Below are positions 15,604 to 23,419 of a DNA stretch of 23,586 bases, in pieces. The DNA is from VFBF01 sp964530695. Lineage in GTDB: Bacteria; Pseudomonadota; Alphaproteobacteria; Caulobacterales; Aquidulcibacteraceae. The DNA is taken from positions 1 to 23,586 of the forward strand of contig CAZGYQ010000054.1 in NCBI GenBank assembly GCA_964530695.1, read 5' to 3'. Numbering within the stretch: the first letter of the stretch is position 1; each line of letters begins with the position of its first letter. The notes below the pieces were generated by a model, which saw nothing but the letters and a program-made list of their open reading frames with translations, did no database searches and was not told the DNA's origin. A program made the translations under genes and the position numbers.

Positions 15604-16620
15604 ATGGAAACGGCGCCGCGCACAGCACCCGCCTTCTGGTACTCCGATCCGACCTTCTGGCCGCGAGAACGCAAGGGCATCTTCGCGCACACGTGGCAGT
15701 TTGCGACGCATGTCAGCGACCTCCCCGAACCGGGATGCTGGCGCGCGGAAACACTCGCCGGATACCCGATCCTGATCGTGCGCGGCGAAGACAATGCACT
15801 TCGCGCCTTCCACAATGTGTGTCGCCATCGCGCGGGACCGCTGACCAACGCCGACAGCGGCAAGTGCGACGGCGCGCTGACATGCCAGTATCACGGCTGG
15901 CGCTACACGCTCGACGGACGGTTGCGGAACGCCCGCGATTTCGGGCCCGCCGAGGGTTTCGATATTCGGGAGTTCAGCCTGTTTCCGGTACGGATCGAAG
16001 TGTGGCGCGGCCTCGTGTTCGTCGCGATCAGCGCCGAGGCGCCGCCGCTGGGCGATGTTCTTGCGCCGCTCGACGCCCGTCTCGGCGATGCCGACTGGTC
16101 GGAAATGCATATCGCGCTGCGACGGTCTCATGACCTCCAGTGCAACTGGAAAACCTACGTCGAGAATTACCTGGAAGGGTACCACGTCCCGGCCATGCAC
16201 CCCGGTCTCGACGCCGAGATCGTCGCGTCGGAGTACAAGGTGCGCGTCGAGGGAGCCATTGCGATCCATGAAGTGCCGATGCGGGATCCAAGTCCCGTCT
16301 ACGACGGCCTGTGGGCATGGGCGTGGCCAAACCTCGGATTCAACATCTACGCACGCGGCCTCATGATTGAGCGCATGGCCCCGTGCGGACCAGCCGCCAC
16401 AAGGCTCGAGTACATCTATCTGATGCCGCAGGGAGAGACGGTGTCGCCCGAAACGCTGAAAATGTCGGACACGGTCACCGCCGAAGACAAGTGGATCACC
16501 GAACAGGTCCAGCGGAATCTCGACGCCGGCGTCTATGACACGGGCTGTCTATCACCCAGCCATGAGGGCGCGGTGGCGGCGTTTCAGGCGATGGTCGGCG
16601 AGGCCCTGCAGCGCGTCTGA
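15604..16620 (+). CDS. Rieske oxygenase alpha subunit (ring-hydroxylating/N-demethylating type)
   Basis: This 338-residue cytoplasmic protein is a Rieske non-heme iron oxygenase. The [2Fe-2S] ligands are C73-x-H75 and C94-x2-H97 (CRHRAG ... CQYHGWRY). The mononuclear iron site shows H194 and H199 in ENYLEGYHVPAMHP, with an acidic partner likely in ED294-295. The architecture resembles oxygenases that hydroxylate aromatics or oxidatively demethylate quaternary amines such as carnitine or betaine. The reaction needs NAD(P)H through a separate reductase or ferredoxin, which is not in the window. I chose ATG 15604 because GGAG (15593-15596) stands seven bases upstream. ATG 15598, which overlaps the permease stop as ATGA, is in frame but too close to that site. 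An amine or amino-acid derivative as substrate is inference. Confidence 0.88.
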   Translation: METAPRTAPAFWYSDPTFWPRERKGIFAHTWQFATHVSDLPEPGCWRAETLAGYPILIVRGEDNALRAFHNVCRHRAGPLTNADSGKCDGALTCQYHGWRYTLDGRLRNARDFGPAEGFDIREFSLFPVRIEVWRGLVFVAISAEAPPLGDVLAPLDARLGDADWSEMHIALRRSHDLQCNWKTYVENYLEGYHVPAMHPGLDAEIVASEYKVRVEGAIAIHEVPMRDPSPVYDGLWAWAWPNLGFNIYARGLMIERMAPCGPAATRLEYIYLMPQGETVSPETLKMSDTVTAEDKWITEQVQRNLDAGVYDTGCLSPSHEGAVAAFQAMVGEALQRV

Positions 16621-16699
16621 GCTACGCCTTGCGTTGCGCTGCGGCCCAACGCAGAAACGGATGGCTACGCCGGCTCACACAGGAACCCAACAAAACACC

Positions 16700-18337
16700 A
16701 TGCCAGAGACGACGCCTCCCAAACGCTTGCCACGCGGCGCGGCCGAACGCGCCGTCGCCGCGGCGATGCGCGATCCGCGGTTGATCCAGGCCGCCCGGGC
16801 GCTCGTCGAAAACAGGATTCCGGATGCGGAGGGACTGCTCCGGGAGCACCTGAAGGTCGATCCCATCGACGTCGCCGCGATCCGGATGCTCGCGGAGGTC
16901 GCCGCGCGGATCGGACGGTTCCGGGACTCGGAGGCCCTGCTGCGCCGCGCACTGGAGTTGGATCCGGAGTACGGCGCTGCGCGCGCCAACCTCGCCACCA
17001 TCATCTACCGGCAGGGCCGGTCGGAGGAGGCGATCGGCGAACTCGACGTGCTCATCGGCGACGATCCGCACAACCCTTCGCACGTCAACCTGAAAGCCGC
17101 CGCGCTCGGTCGCATCGGCGAGTTCGAGGAGGCGATCGCGCTTTATGAGCAAGTGCTCGCCGCCGCACCGCGCCAGCCGCGCGTCTGGTTGAGCTATGGC
17201 CACATGCTGAAAACGCTGGGACGCGTGGACGAGGGCGTTGCGGCCTACCGTCAGGCGCTGGCCATTGCGCCAACCTTCGGCGAAGCATGGTGGAGCCTCG
17301 CGAACCTCAAGGTCGTCACGTTCAGCGACGAAGACGTGACTTCGATGCAGTCCGTCCTGGCCCTTGACGGCCTTGATGGCAACGACCGCCTGCAGCTTGA
17401 GTTCGCGCTCGGCAAGGCGATGGAAGATCGCCGCGACTACACCGCCGCGTTCGCACACTACAGCGCCGGCAATGCGGTGCGCCGCCGGACGCTGCCGTAT
17501 GACGCCGCCGCCACGAGTGCGCTCGTCGATGGCGTCATCGAGGTCTTCACACCCGCATTCATCGCAGCGCGGCGCGACGCGGGCGATCCGGCGCCGGACC
17601 CAATCTTCGTCGTCGGGATGCCGCGCGCGGGCTCCACGCTGATCGAGCAAATCCTATCCAGCCATTCGGCGGTCGAAGGCACGACCGAGCTGCCCGACGT
17701 CCCCGCCCTCGCGAAGCGAATTTCCGACTACCCGAGGGGCCTGGCGACGGCCGATCCATCACGCTTCCAGGCGTTGGGCGCGGCCTATCTGAGCCGAACG
17801 CAGATCCAGAGAAAGTCATCGCGCCCCTTCTTCATCGACAAGCTGCCGAACAACTGGGCGCACATCGGCTTCATCAAGCTCATCCTGCCGAATGCAAAGA
17901 TCGTCGACGCGCGCAGGCACCCGCTCGGGTGCTGCTTCTCCAATTTCAAGCAGCATTTCGCCCGCGGGCAAGCGTTCACCTACGATCTCGACGATGTCGG
18001 CCGCTACTACGCCGACTACGTCCGTCTGGCGGCGCACTTCGACAAGGTGCTTCCAGGCGTGGTCCATCGCGTCATCTACGAGCGCATGGTCGAGGACACC
18101 GAAGCCGAGATCCGCGCGCTGCTGGCCCATTGCGGCCTGCCGTTCGAAGAGGGCTGCCTGCGCTTCTTTGAGACCGAGCGCGCGGTCCGGACGCCTTCCT
18201 CGGAACAGGTCCGGCGCCCGATCTTCCGCGAGGGCGCCGAGACCTGGCTTCATTTCGAGCCGTTCCTGGGCCCCCTGAAGGACGCCCTGGGCAATGTGCT
18301 CGCGAGCTATCCCGAGGCGCCGAACCGCGCGGCCTGA
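16700..18337 (+). CDS. TPR-containing sulfotransferase
   Basis: This 545-residue protein joins an N-terminal array of tetratricopeptide repeats (about 25-260; repeats such as RFRDSEALLRRALELDPEYG are clear) to a C-terminal PAPS-dependent sulfotransferase domain (about 300-535). The 5'-phosphosulfate loop FVVGMPRAGSTLIEQIL (303-319) and the 3'-phosphate segment IVDARRHPLGCCFSNF are both intact. Such proteins probably transfer sulfate from PAPS to a protein, glycan or small molecule held by the TPR groove; acceptors are largely unknown. I chose ATG 16700 (MPETTPP); ATG 16661 is also in frame. An AGGAA lies 14 bases upstream, which is far. There is no signal peptide, so cytoplasmic. A TonB-dependent receptor gene follows after 174 bases. 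Confidence 0.88.
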   Translation: MPETTPPKRLPRGAAERAVAAAMRDPRLIQAARALVENRIPDAEGLLREHLKVDPIDVAAIRMLAEVAARIGRFRDSEALLRRALELDPEYGAARANLATIIYRQGRSEEAIGELDVLIGDDPHNPSHVNLKAAALGRIGEFEEAIALYEQVLAAAPRQPRVWLSYGHMLKTLGRVDEGVAAYRQALAIAPTFGEAWWSLANLKVVTFSDEDVTSMQSVLALDGLDGNDRLQLEFALGKAMEDRRDYTAAFAHYSAGNAVRRRTLPYDAAATSALVDGVIEVFTPAFIAARRDAGDPAPDPIFVVGMPRAGSTLIEQILSSHSAVEGTTELPDVPALAKRISDYPRGLATADPSRFQALGAAYLSRTQIQRKSSRPFFIDKLPNNWAHIGFIKLILPNAKIVDARRHPLGCCFSNFKQHFARGQAFTYDLDDVGRYYADYVRLAAHFDKVLPGVVHRVIYERMVEDTEAEIRALLAHCGLPFEEGCLRFFETERAVRTPSSEQVRRPIFREGAETWLHFEPFLGPLKDALGNVLASYPEAPNRAA

Positions 18338-18386
18338 CCGGATTTCGCCCACCTCAATCCCGACATGCACCTCTGACGCGCAGTTT

Positions 18387-18401
18387 GCACAGTTCGTGTG
18401 C
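18387..18401. promoter_or_regulatory. Small dyad upstream of the TonB receptor
   Basis: In the 174-base gap before the receptor, GCACA and TGTGC flank five bases as a short perfect dyad, a possible operator half-site pair. A TTGACG occurs at 18452-18457, but no -10 at normal distance is visible. Such short dyads occur by chance. Confidence 0.2.
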
Positions 18402-18511
18402 CATTTCCGCAACTCGCGGCGGCGATCCGAGCGGGCCCGGCGCGGCTGCAATTGACGGCCCCGCCAAAGCGCGGAAGGCTCCCGCGATACACAATCTGGA
18501 GTGGTGAAGAC

Positions 18512-20962
18512 ATGATCGGACGCGGATTTTCAGCATTGCTCCTGTCGACGACGGTCCTTGCCGGCGCACCGGCCCTGGCTCAGACGACGCAGCCGACCGA
18601 CGCCGGGTCGGACGAAATCATCGTCACCGCACAGAAGCGCAGTGAATCCATCCAGGATGTGCCGATCAGCATCCAGGCGCTGTCGACCCAGAAGCTCGAC
18701 GAACTGAACGTCGCCAGCTTCACCGACTTCGCCGCCCTCTTCCCGAGCGTCTCGTTCCAGAACAGCGCGCCCGGCGTCGCCAACGTCTACGTTCGCGGCG
18801 TCGCCTCCGGCGGCGACGGCAATCACTCCGGCTCGCTCCCGAGCGTCGGCATCTATCTCGACGAACAGCCCGTCACGACGATCGGCGGCGCCGTTGACGT
18901 CAACATCTACGACATCGCCCGCATCGAATCGCTGGCGGGCCCGCAAGGCACGCTCTACGGCGCGTCCTCCCAGGCCGGCACCATCCGCATCATCACGAAC
19001 AAGCCCGACAGCAGCGGATTTTACGGCCGCTGGGACGCCGAGGCGAACACGGTCAACGATGGTGAAGCGGGCGGCAGCCTGCAGGGCATGTTGAACATCC
19101 CGATCAACGAACGCGCGGCGCTGCGCCTCGTCGGATGGGCGCGGCGCGACGGCGGCTACATCGACAACGTCGCGGGCACGCGCTCCTTCCTCCCGACGCC
19201 GGGCGGCATCACCGTCAATAACGCACGCTTCGTCGAAGACGACTTCAACGACGTGGAAACATACGGCGGCCGCGCGGCTCTCAAGATCGACCTCAACGAC
19301 AACTGGACCGCCACCGGTTCGCTCATCGGACAGACCCAGGAAACGACCGGCGTCTTCGGCTACGACGCGTCCGTCGGCGATCTCAAGGTCCAGCACTTCT
19401 ACCCGGATGAAGGGTCGGACGACTTCTATCAAGCCGGCCTGACCATTCAGGGCAAGGTCGCCAACTTCGACATCACCTACGCTGGCGCCTATCTTGAGCG
19501 GACGGTCGAGACGGTGTCCGACTACAGCGACTACGCGGAAGCTTACGACCAACTCTACAGCAGCTACGGCGGCCTGGCAGGGTATTTCTATTTCGTCGAT
19601 GCGCTCGGCGCCACGATCGATCCGCGCCAGTTCATCGTCGGCGGCAGCGAATTCACCAAGGAAAGCCACGAATTCCGGATCGCCTCGCCGTCCGATCAGC
19701 GTCTGCGGTTTGTCGCCGGCGCGTTCTATCAGCAACAGACGCACGCCATCTCGCAGGACTACCGTGTGCCCAACCTCGCCGCAAACATGTCCGTTAACGG
19801 ACTGCCCGGCACACTGTGGCTGACCAAGCAGGATCGCGTCGACGAGGACAAGGCGCTGTTCGGCGAGGCCACTCTCGACATCACCGAGCAACTGAGCGTG
19901 ACCGCCGGCATTCGCGCCTTCGAATACGAAAACAGCCTCATCGGCTTCTTCGGCTTTGGCCGCGATCTCGCCGGCCCGCCCTTCAACGCGGCGGGCAGCT
20001 CACGCACGGGCGTAGCAGGCTGCTACACGACCACGGGACAAATCCTGCGCGACAATCCGGGCGGAACGCTCCTGCCCGCAGCCGTCGCGGGTGGCCCTTG
20101 CACCAACCTCGCGACCTTCAATGCAAACGGCACGCTTTCCCCGAAGGTCGCGTCAGGCGACGGCACGACCTACCGCTTCAACGTGACCTACGATCTGACG
20201 CCAGACGTCATGTTCTATGCAACGGCGTCGAGCGGCTTCCGGCCCGGCGGCATCAACCGCCGCGCCTCCACGGGCGCCTACGATTCCGACGAACTCAAGA
20301 ACGTCGAGTTCGGCTGGAAGACGATGCTGTTCGATCGCGCGTTGCGCTGGAACGGCGCGATCTACGAACAGAAGTGGGAGCAGTTCCAGTTCTCGTTCCT
20401 GGGCCTGAACAGCTTTACGGAAATCCACAACGGTCCCGACGCCACGATCCGCGGCATGGAGTCCGATATTTCGTGGTCGCCGGTGGCCAACTTCACGCTC
20501 AACGCCAGCGGCGCCTATACCGACGCAAAGACAGACAACAACCTTTGCGCGGTCGCCGATCCGACCTTCACCTGCTCGGCGAGTTCAATCCTGGCGCCGA
20601 GCGGGACGCGACTTCCGATCACGCCGAAGGTCAAACTCTCGATGTCCGGTCGATATGAGTGGGAGGTGGGCGAGCACCAACCCTATGCGCAGCTTGTGGT
20701 GTCTCACCGCGGGTCGGCGTCGACCGACATCAGAACGGCGGAAGCTGCCGCGCTGGGGCGCCTGCCATCGGCCACTACGATGGATCTGGCCGTTGGCTCC
20801 GTCTGGAAGGACTGGATGGCGGAAGTATTCGTCTCCAATCTGACCGACGAACGCGCCCAGTTGACACGGTTCTCGCAGTGCAGCGTCTGCTCGTCGGTCC
20901 GATCCTACGCCGTCGTCGAGACCCCGCGCACGATCGGCATCCGGTTCGGCTCCAAGTTCTGA
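18512..20962 (+). CDS. TonB-dependent outer-membrane receptor
   Basis: This 816-residue protein imports a ligand, such as a siderophore, vitamin, sugar or peptide, across the outer membrane using energy from TonB-ExbB-ExbD. Residues 1-24 form a signal peptide ending ALAQ. A TonB-box-like stretch DEIIVTAQKR follows at 34-43. The plug domain (about 45-165) shows DVPISIQ, VYVRGVASGG and RIESLAGPQGTLYGASSQAGTIRIIT. The rest is a 22-strand barrel ending TIGIRFGSKF, with the terminal Phe needed for outer-membrane insertion. The absence of an N-terminal signalling domain argues against FecA-type sigma-factor control. The start at 18512 has a purine-rich GGAGTGGTGAAGA before it. The ligand is not identifiable. 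Its product could depend on sulfated cargo from the neighbouring gene, but that is speculative. Confidence 0.92.
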   Translation: MIGRGFSALLLSTTVLAGAPALAQTTQPTDAGSDEIIVTAQKRSESIQDVPISIQALSTQKLDELNVASFTDFAALFPSVSFQNSAPGVANVYVRGVASGGDGNHSGSLPSVGIYLDEQPVTTIGGAVDVNIYDIARIESLAGPQGTLYGASSQAGTIRIITNKPDSSGFYGRWDAEANTVNDGEAGGSLQGMLNIPINERAALRLVGWARRDGGYIDNVAGTRSFLPTPGGITVNNARFVEDDFNDVETYGGRAALKIDLNDNWTATGSLIGQTQETTGVFGYDASVGDLKVQHFYPDEGSDDFYQAGLTIQGKVANFDITYAGAYLERTVETVSDYSDYAEAYDQLYSSYGGLAGYFYFVDALGATIDPRQFIVGGSEFTKESHEFRIASPSDQRLRFVAGAFYQQQTHAISQDYRVPNLAANMSVNGLPGTLWLTKQDRVDEDKALFGEATLDITEQLSVTAGIRAFEYENSLIGFFGFGRDLAGPPFNAAGSSRTGVAGCYTTTGQILRDNPGGTLLPAAVAGGPCTNLATFNANGTLSPKVASGDGTTYRFNVTYDLTPDVMFYATASSGFRPGGINRRASTGAYDSDELKNVEFGWKTMLFDRALRWNGAIYEQKWEQFQFSFLGLNSFTEIHNGPDATIRGMESDISWSPVANFTLNASGAYTDAKTDNNLCAVADPTFTCSASSILAPSGTRLPITPKVKLSMSGRYEWEVGEHQPYAQLVVSHRGSASTDIRTAEAAALGRLPSATTMDLAVGSVWKDWMAEVFVSNLTDERAQLTRFSQCSVCSSVRSYAVVETPRTIGIRFGSKF

Positions 20963-20974
20963 TATGCTGACAGC

Positions 20975-20997
20975 CTCGCGGCGCGAGCCGCCGCGAG
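20975..20997. terminator. Hairpin after the TonB receptor
   Basis: CTCGCGGC (20975-20982) pairs perfectly with GCCGCGAG (20990-20997) around a 7-base loop. It begins 12 bases past the receptor stop. No T-tract follows, so it may stabilise the 3' end or need Rho rather than terminate on its own. Confidence 0.5.
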
Positions 20998-21016
20998 ACT
21001 GCGTTCAGACCACCGC

Positions 21017-21040
21017 GCACCGAGGCCGTGCACTCGGTGC
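21017..21040. repeat. Second intergenic hairpin
   Basis: GCACCGAG (21017-21024) pairs perfectly with CTCGGTGC (21033-21040) around an 8-base loop. It is not followed by a T-tract on either strand. Its role is unknown; it could be part of a structured RNA. Confidence 0.45.
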
Positions 21041-21084
21041 TGTCGTTCCGGGCGCCGCTTTCCTGCGACGCGCTTGTCGTGGTG

Positions 21085-21111
21085 GGTTGACCGCTCATTG
21101 GCCGGTCAACC
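21085..21111. repeat. Third intergenic hairpin or dyad operator
   Basis: GGTTGACCG (21085-21093) pairs perfectly over nine bases with CGGTCAACC (21103-21111) around a 9-base loop. The TTGACC/GGTCAA halves also look like a protein-binding dyad. It is too far from either stop to be a simple terminator of the receptor gene. Confidence 0.45.
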
Positions 21112-21315
21112 GTGCTCCGCCCTCCCTCAGGAGGCGACGCTCCCACACCGCGGGCCTGGGACACGACCGATGTGCCAATGGCCCCGCCATGAGACAGCGA
21201 CGTCGCCCCTGAAGCCGCGGTCATGCTCGCTGAAAATCGCCTGCGCGGGATGTCGGTTTTGCACAATCCTTTGGTCAACGAAGTCGGTGAACGGCGCACT
21301 TGTATCGCCAGGGGC

Positions 21316-23280
21316 TCAGAACCGCAGGATCGTCTCGATCCGGCCGGTCAAGTTCGTCGCCTCGACGCCTTCGAGCGCCTTTGAAGCAGAGACGCCGGCA
21401 AGAACGCTGACTCGCTCCACTGGAGCGAAGGAAAGGCCTGCCTCAACGCGGCCGATGGTGCGATTGGGCCGTTCGAAGACATAGGGCGCCAGCGTGTCGC
21501 GGTTCGGACCGATCCGTACGGATACTTCCTCGTCCTTGAAGTCATGGTCGATCGCAACGCCAAGGAATGGACGCATGGCGTGATCGCCGCCCGAGAGCGC
21601 GGCCTTGACGCTCAATCCCCCGCGCAGCGCCTCAAGCGAAGAACTGCCGAACGACACGCCCAGCACGCCGGCGCCTTCGTCAAAGCCGTCAATCTCGACG
21701 CGCTCATAGGTCCAGGTGTTGCCGAGCGTCGCCGACCAATCGCCCGCGTTCAAACGATACCCGACGCCGAAGCGCAGGGAACGGAAATCGCCGCCGGTGT
21801 CGCCGCTCGAAACGGCCGTGGTCGGTCCAAGGCCGGCGCGTCGCGCCACATGATCATAGTCCAGTCGACCGTAGGACAGCGAGAGACTGGCGAAAGCGTT
21901 CTCGCCAAGCCTGGCGGCGCCGTAGAGCGTCGCCAAGGCGTCTTCGCGTGCGTATTCGCCCGTGTCCGCCCTGAAGTCGCCGTCCTCTTTGGCGTAGAAG
22001 AGGCGTCCCCCGAGGATGACGCCGTCGGCAACGCTGACATCGCCGCCCAGAGAGCCCCCGGCTGAACGCGCGTTGAAGCCATCGTCCGAACCGCCCGCGC
22101 CGCGATTGCGCACGCTGTCGTGGAAAACGTCGCCATAGGTGCGCCATTTGCCGCTTGCGCGGGCGCCTTGCTCCCCTGGCCGGGCGAAAGCGTCCAGCCC
22201 GATCCTGGCGTCCACCGCTACAGTTTCTTCGTGCAGCGCCCGCATCGGTCGGGTCAGGAGGTGGCCGAACTGGTCGCGGGCGCGCAGCTCTGCGATCGTG
22301 TAGTCGGCGAAGATGTCCTGTGCGGCGGACGTGTAGTGGCCATCGTGGATGAAGACGTAGCCGCCCGAATCGCCGCCAACTTCTTCCGCTGGCTGGACTG
22401 CCGTGGCGCCCCGGGTGAAACCGTAGCGTTGGGGATCAGCATTGATGTCGGCCGCAACCTTGTCGAGATTGACGATATAGACACCAGCCTCGCTCAGGAG
22501 CGGCCAGAGCGCCGCGCGCGAGTCCAGCATGTCCTGCTTGTGCTGGGCCAGGGCGACGGCGGCTTCTTCCTCGCCTCCCGCGAGCAGGGCGAACGAGGCG
22601 ATCAGGTATTCATCGGGTGAAAGCGTCGCGAGCGTGTCGCCCATCGCGACAATGTTGCGCGCGCCAAGGGCCTGCAACTGCGCCACGCCGTCCGCGTACG
22701 CGTTGGCATAGGCGCCGGGGTCATAGGGTTCGCCTCGGGTCAGCGCCTCCGCGGGATCGTTGGAATCAAACAGCACGAACACCAGATCGTTGTGTTCAAA
22801 TCGCCGTCCGTCCTCGCGAAACCAGTCGATCTGCTCGGCGAACGCCCCGCGCCCGTCGCCGCGCCAGTCAAGCGCGGTCGCGCCCGAGAGCGCATAGTTG
22901 GCGCCGCCTGTCCGTTCTATCGTCTCGGCGGGGTTGGTCACGAGCGCGGCGATGGTCTCGAAATCGTCCTGCAGGAAGGCTTCCCTCACCGCGCCTTCAT
23001 CAACAATCTGGGTGATCCGCCGGGCCGGGGTCATCGCCCGCCCAAAAAACTGGGCGACGGACTCCACCCAGATGCGCCCGCCGCCGTTGACGGGCCGCAA
23101 CTGCCGGGGCGTCGGCAGGAAGGACAGGCCTTGCCCGGCGCCGTCGAGATTGCTGTAGACGACGCCGCCGTCGGAGCTGCTGTCGCCGAAGCTGAAGACC
23201 CGACCTGGTTGTTGCGCGACGGCGCCGCCGCCGGACGCAAGCGCGACAATGAATACGCACGTCTGCACGACCTTGTTCAC
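21316..23280 (-). CDS. GDSL esterase autotransporter (EstA-like)
   Basis: This 654-residue type Va autotransporter has a signal peptide (1-23, ending AVAQ), a GDSL/SGNH esterase passenger (about 28-345) and a C-terminal 12-strand barrel (about 380-654) ending in Phe. Relatives such as EstA display a lipase or esterase on the outer surface. The catalytic Ser is S34 in FGDSSSDGG (block I). GGANYALSGAT resembles the conserved Gly region. Block III reads FDSND instead of GxND, and block V reads HDGHYTSAA, with Asp313 and His315 separated by one residue rather than two. I chose GTG 23280, which has GGAG six bases upstream and gives MNKVVQTCVF. ATG 23292 is in frame but lacks a Shine-Dalgarno. The longer frame to 23583 covers a histidine kinase gene and is spurious. 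Confidence 0.88.
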   Translation of the reverse strand: MNKVVQTCVFIVALASGGGAVAQQPGRVFSFGDSSSDGGVVYSNLDGAGQGLSFLPTPRQLRPVNGGGRIWVESVAQFFGRAMTPARRITQIVDEGAVREAFLQDDFETIAALVTNPAETIERTGGANYALSGATALDWRGDGRGAFAEQIDWFREDGRRFEHNDLVFVLFDSNDPAEALTRGEPYDPGAYANAYADGVAQLQALGARNIVAMGDTLATLSPDEYLIASFALLAGGEEEAAVALAQHKQDMLDSRAALWPLLSEAGVYIVNLDKVAADINADPQRYGFTRGATAVQPAEEVGGDSGGYVFIHDGHYTSAAQDIFADYTIAELRARDQFGHLLTRPMRALHEETVAVDARIGLDAFARPGEQGARASGKWRTYGDVFHDSVRNRGAGGSDDGFNARSAGGSLGGDVSVADGVILGGRLFYAKEDGDFRADTGEYAREDALATLYGAARLGENAFASLSLSYGRLDYDHVARRAGLGPTTAVSSGDTGGDFRSLRFGVGYRLNAGDWSATLGNTWTYERVEIDGFDEGAGVLGVSFGSSSLEALRGGLSVKAALSGGDHAMRPFLGVAIDHDFKDEEVSVRIGPNRDTLAPYVFERPNRTIGRVEAGLSFAPVERVSVLAGVSASKALEGVEATNLTGRIETILRF

Positions 23281-23352
23281 ACCCGACTCCATCAGCGATG
23301 TTCGGCGCGCACGCGCCAGCACGCGCCCCATCGGCGCGCCGCGAACACGCTC

Positions 23353-23387
23353 CCGCGACGTGGAGGTTCGATGGAGTCGCGGTGGAG
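23353..23387. promoter_or_regulatory. Three 11-bp direct repeats overlapping an inverted repeat
   Basis: TGGAG occurs at 23361, 23372 and 23383, exactly 11 bases apart (CTCCA on the minus strand). The array overlaps a 7-bp inverted repeat (CCGCGAC at 23353-23359, GTCGCGG at 23376-23382). Eleven-base direct repeats are typical of OmpR/PhoB-family response-regulator sites. It lies about 75-105 bases upstream of the esterase start. Confidence 0.4.
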
Positions 23388-23419
23388 CCGGGATGAAGCC
23401 TGGGCTCCCGGGGGAAGAT

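Larger units (their letters stand above)
20963..21315. other. Gene-free stretch with three tandem hairpins
   Basis: This 353-base gap lies between the convergent ends of the TonB receptor and the autotransporter. I see no convincing gene. Open frames on both strands are low-complexity in composition and resemble no family. It carries three perfect hairpins listed separately. It may hold bidirectional termination signals or an unannotated small RNA. Confidence 0.55.

Noticed and set aside
18530..19891. 453-codon open frame on the minus strand
   Set aside because: It is antisense to the TonB receptor, whose plug motifs are unmistakable. The antisense product is low-complexity Val/Asp/Ala.
20775..21299. 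174-codon minus-strand frame in the gap after the TonB receptor
   Set aside because: Half of it overlaps the receptor gene, its Ser/Arg-rich product has no recognisable motif, and it runs through all three hairpins.
21074..21484. 136-codon plus-strand frame in the same gap
   Set aside because: Its second half is antisense to the autotransporter barrel, and no Shine-Dalgarno or family resemblance was seen.
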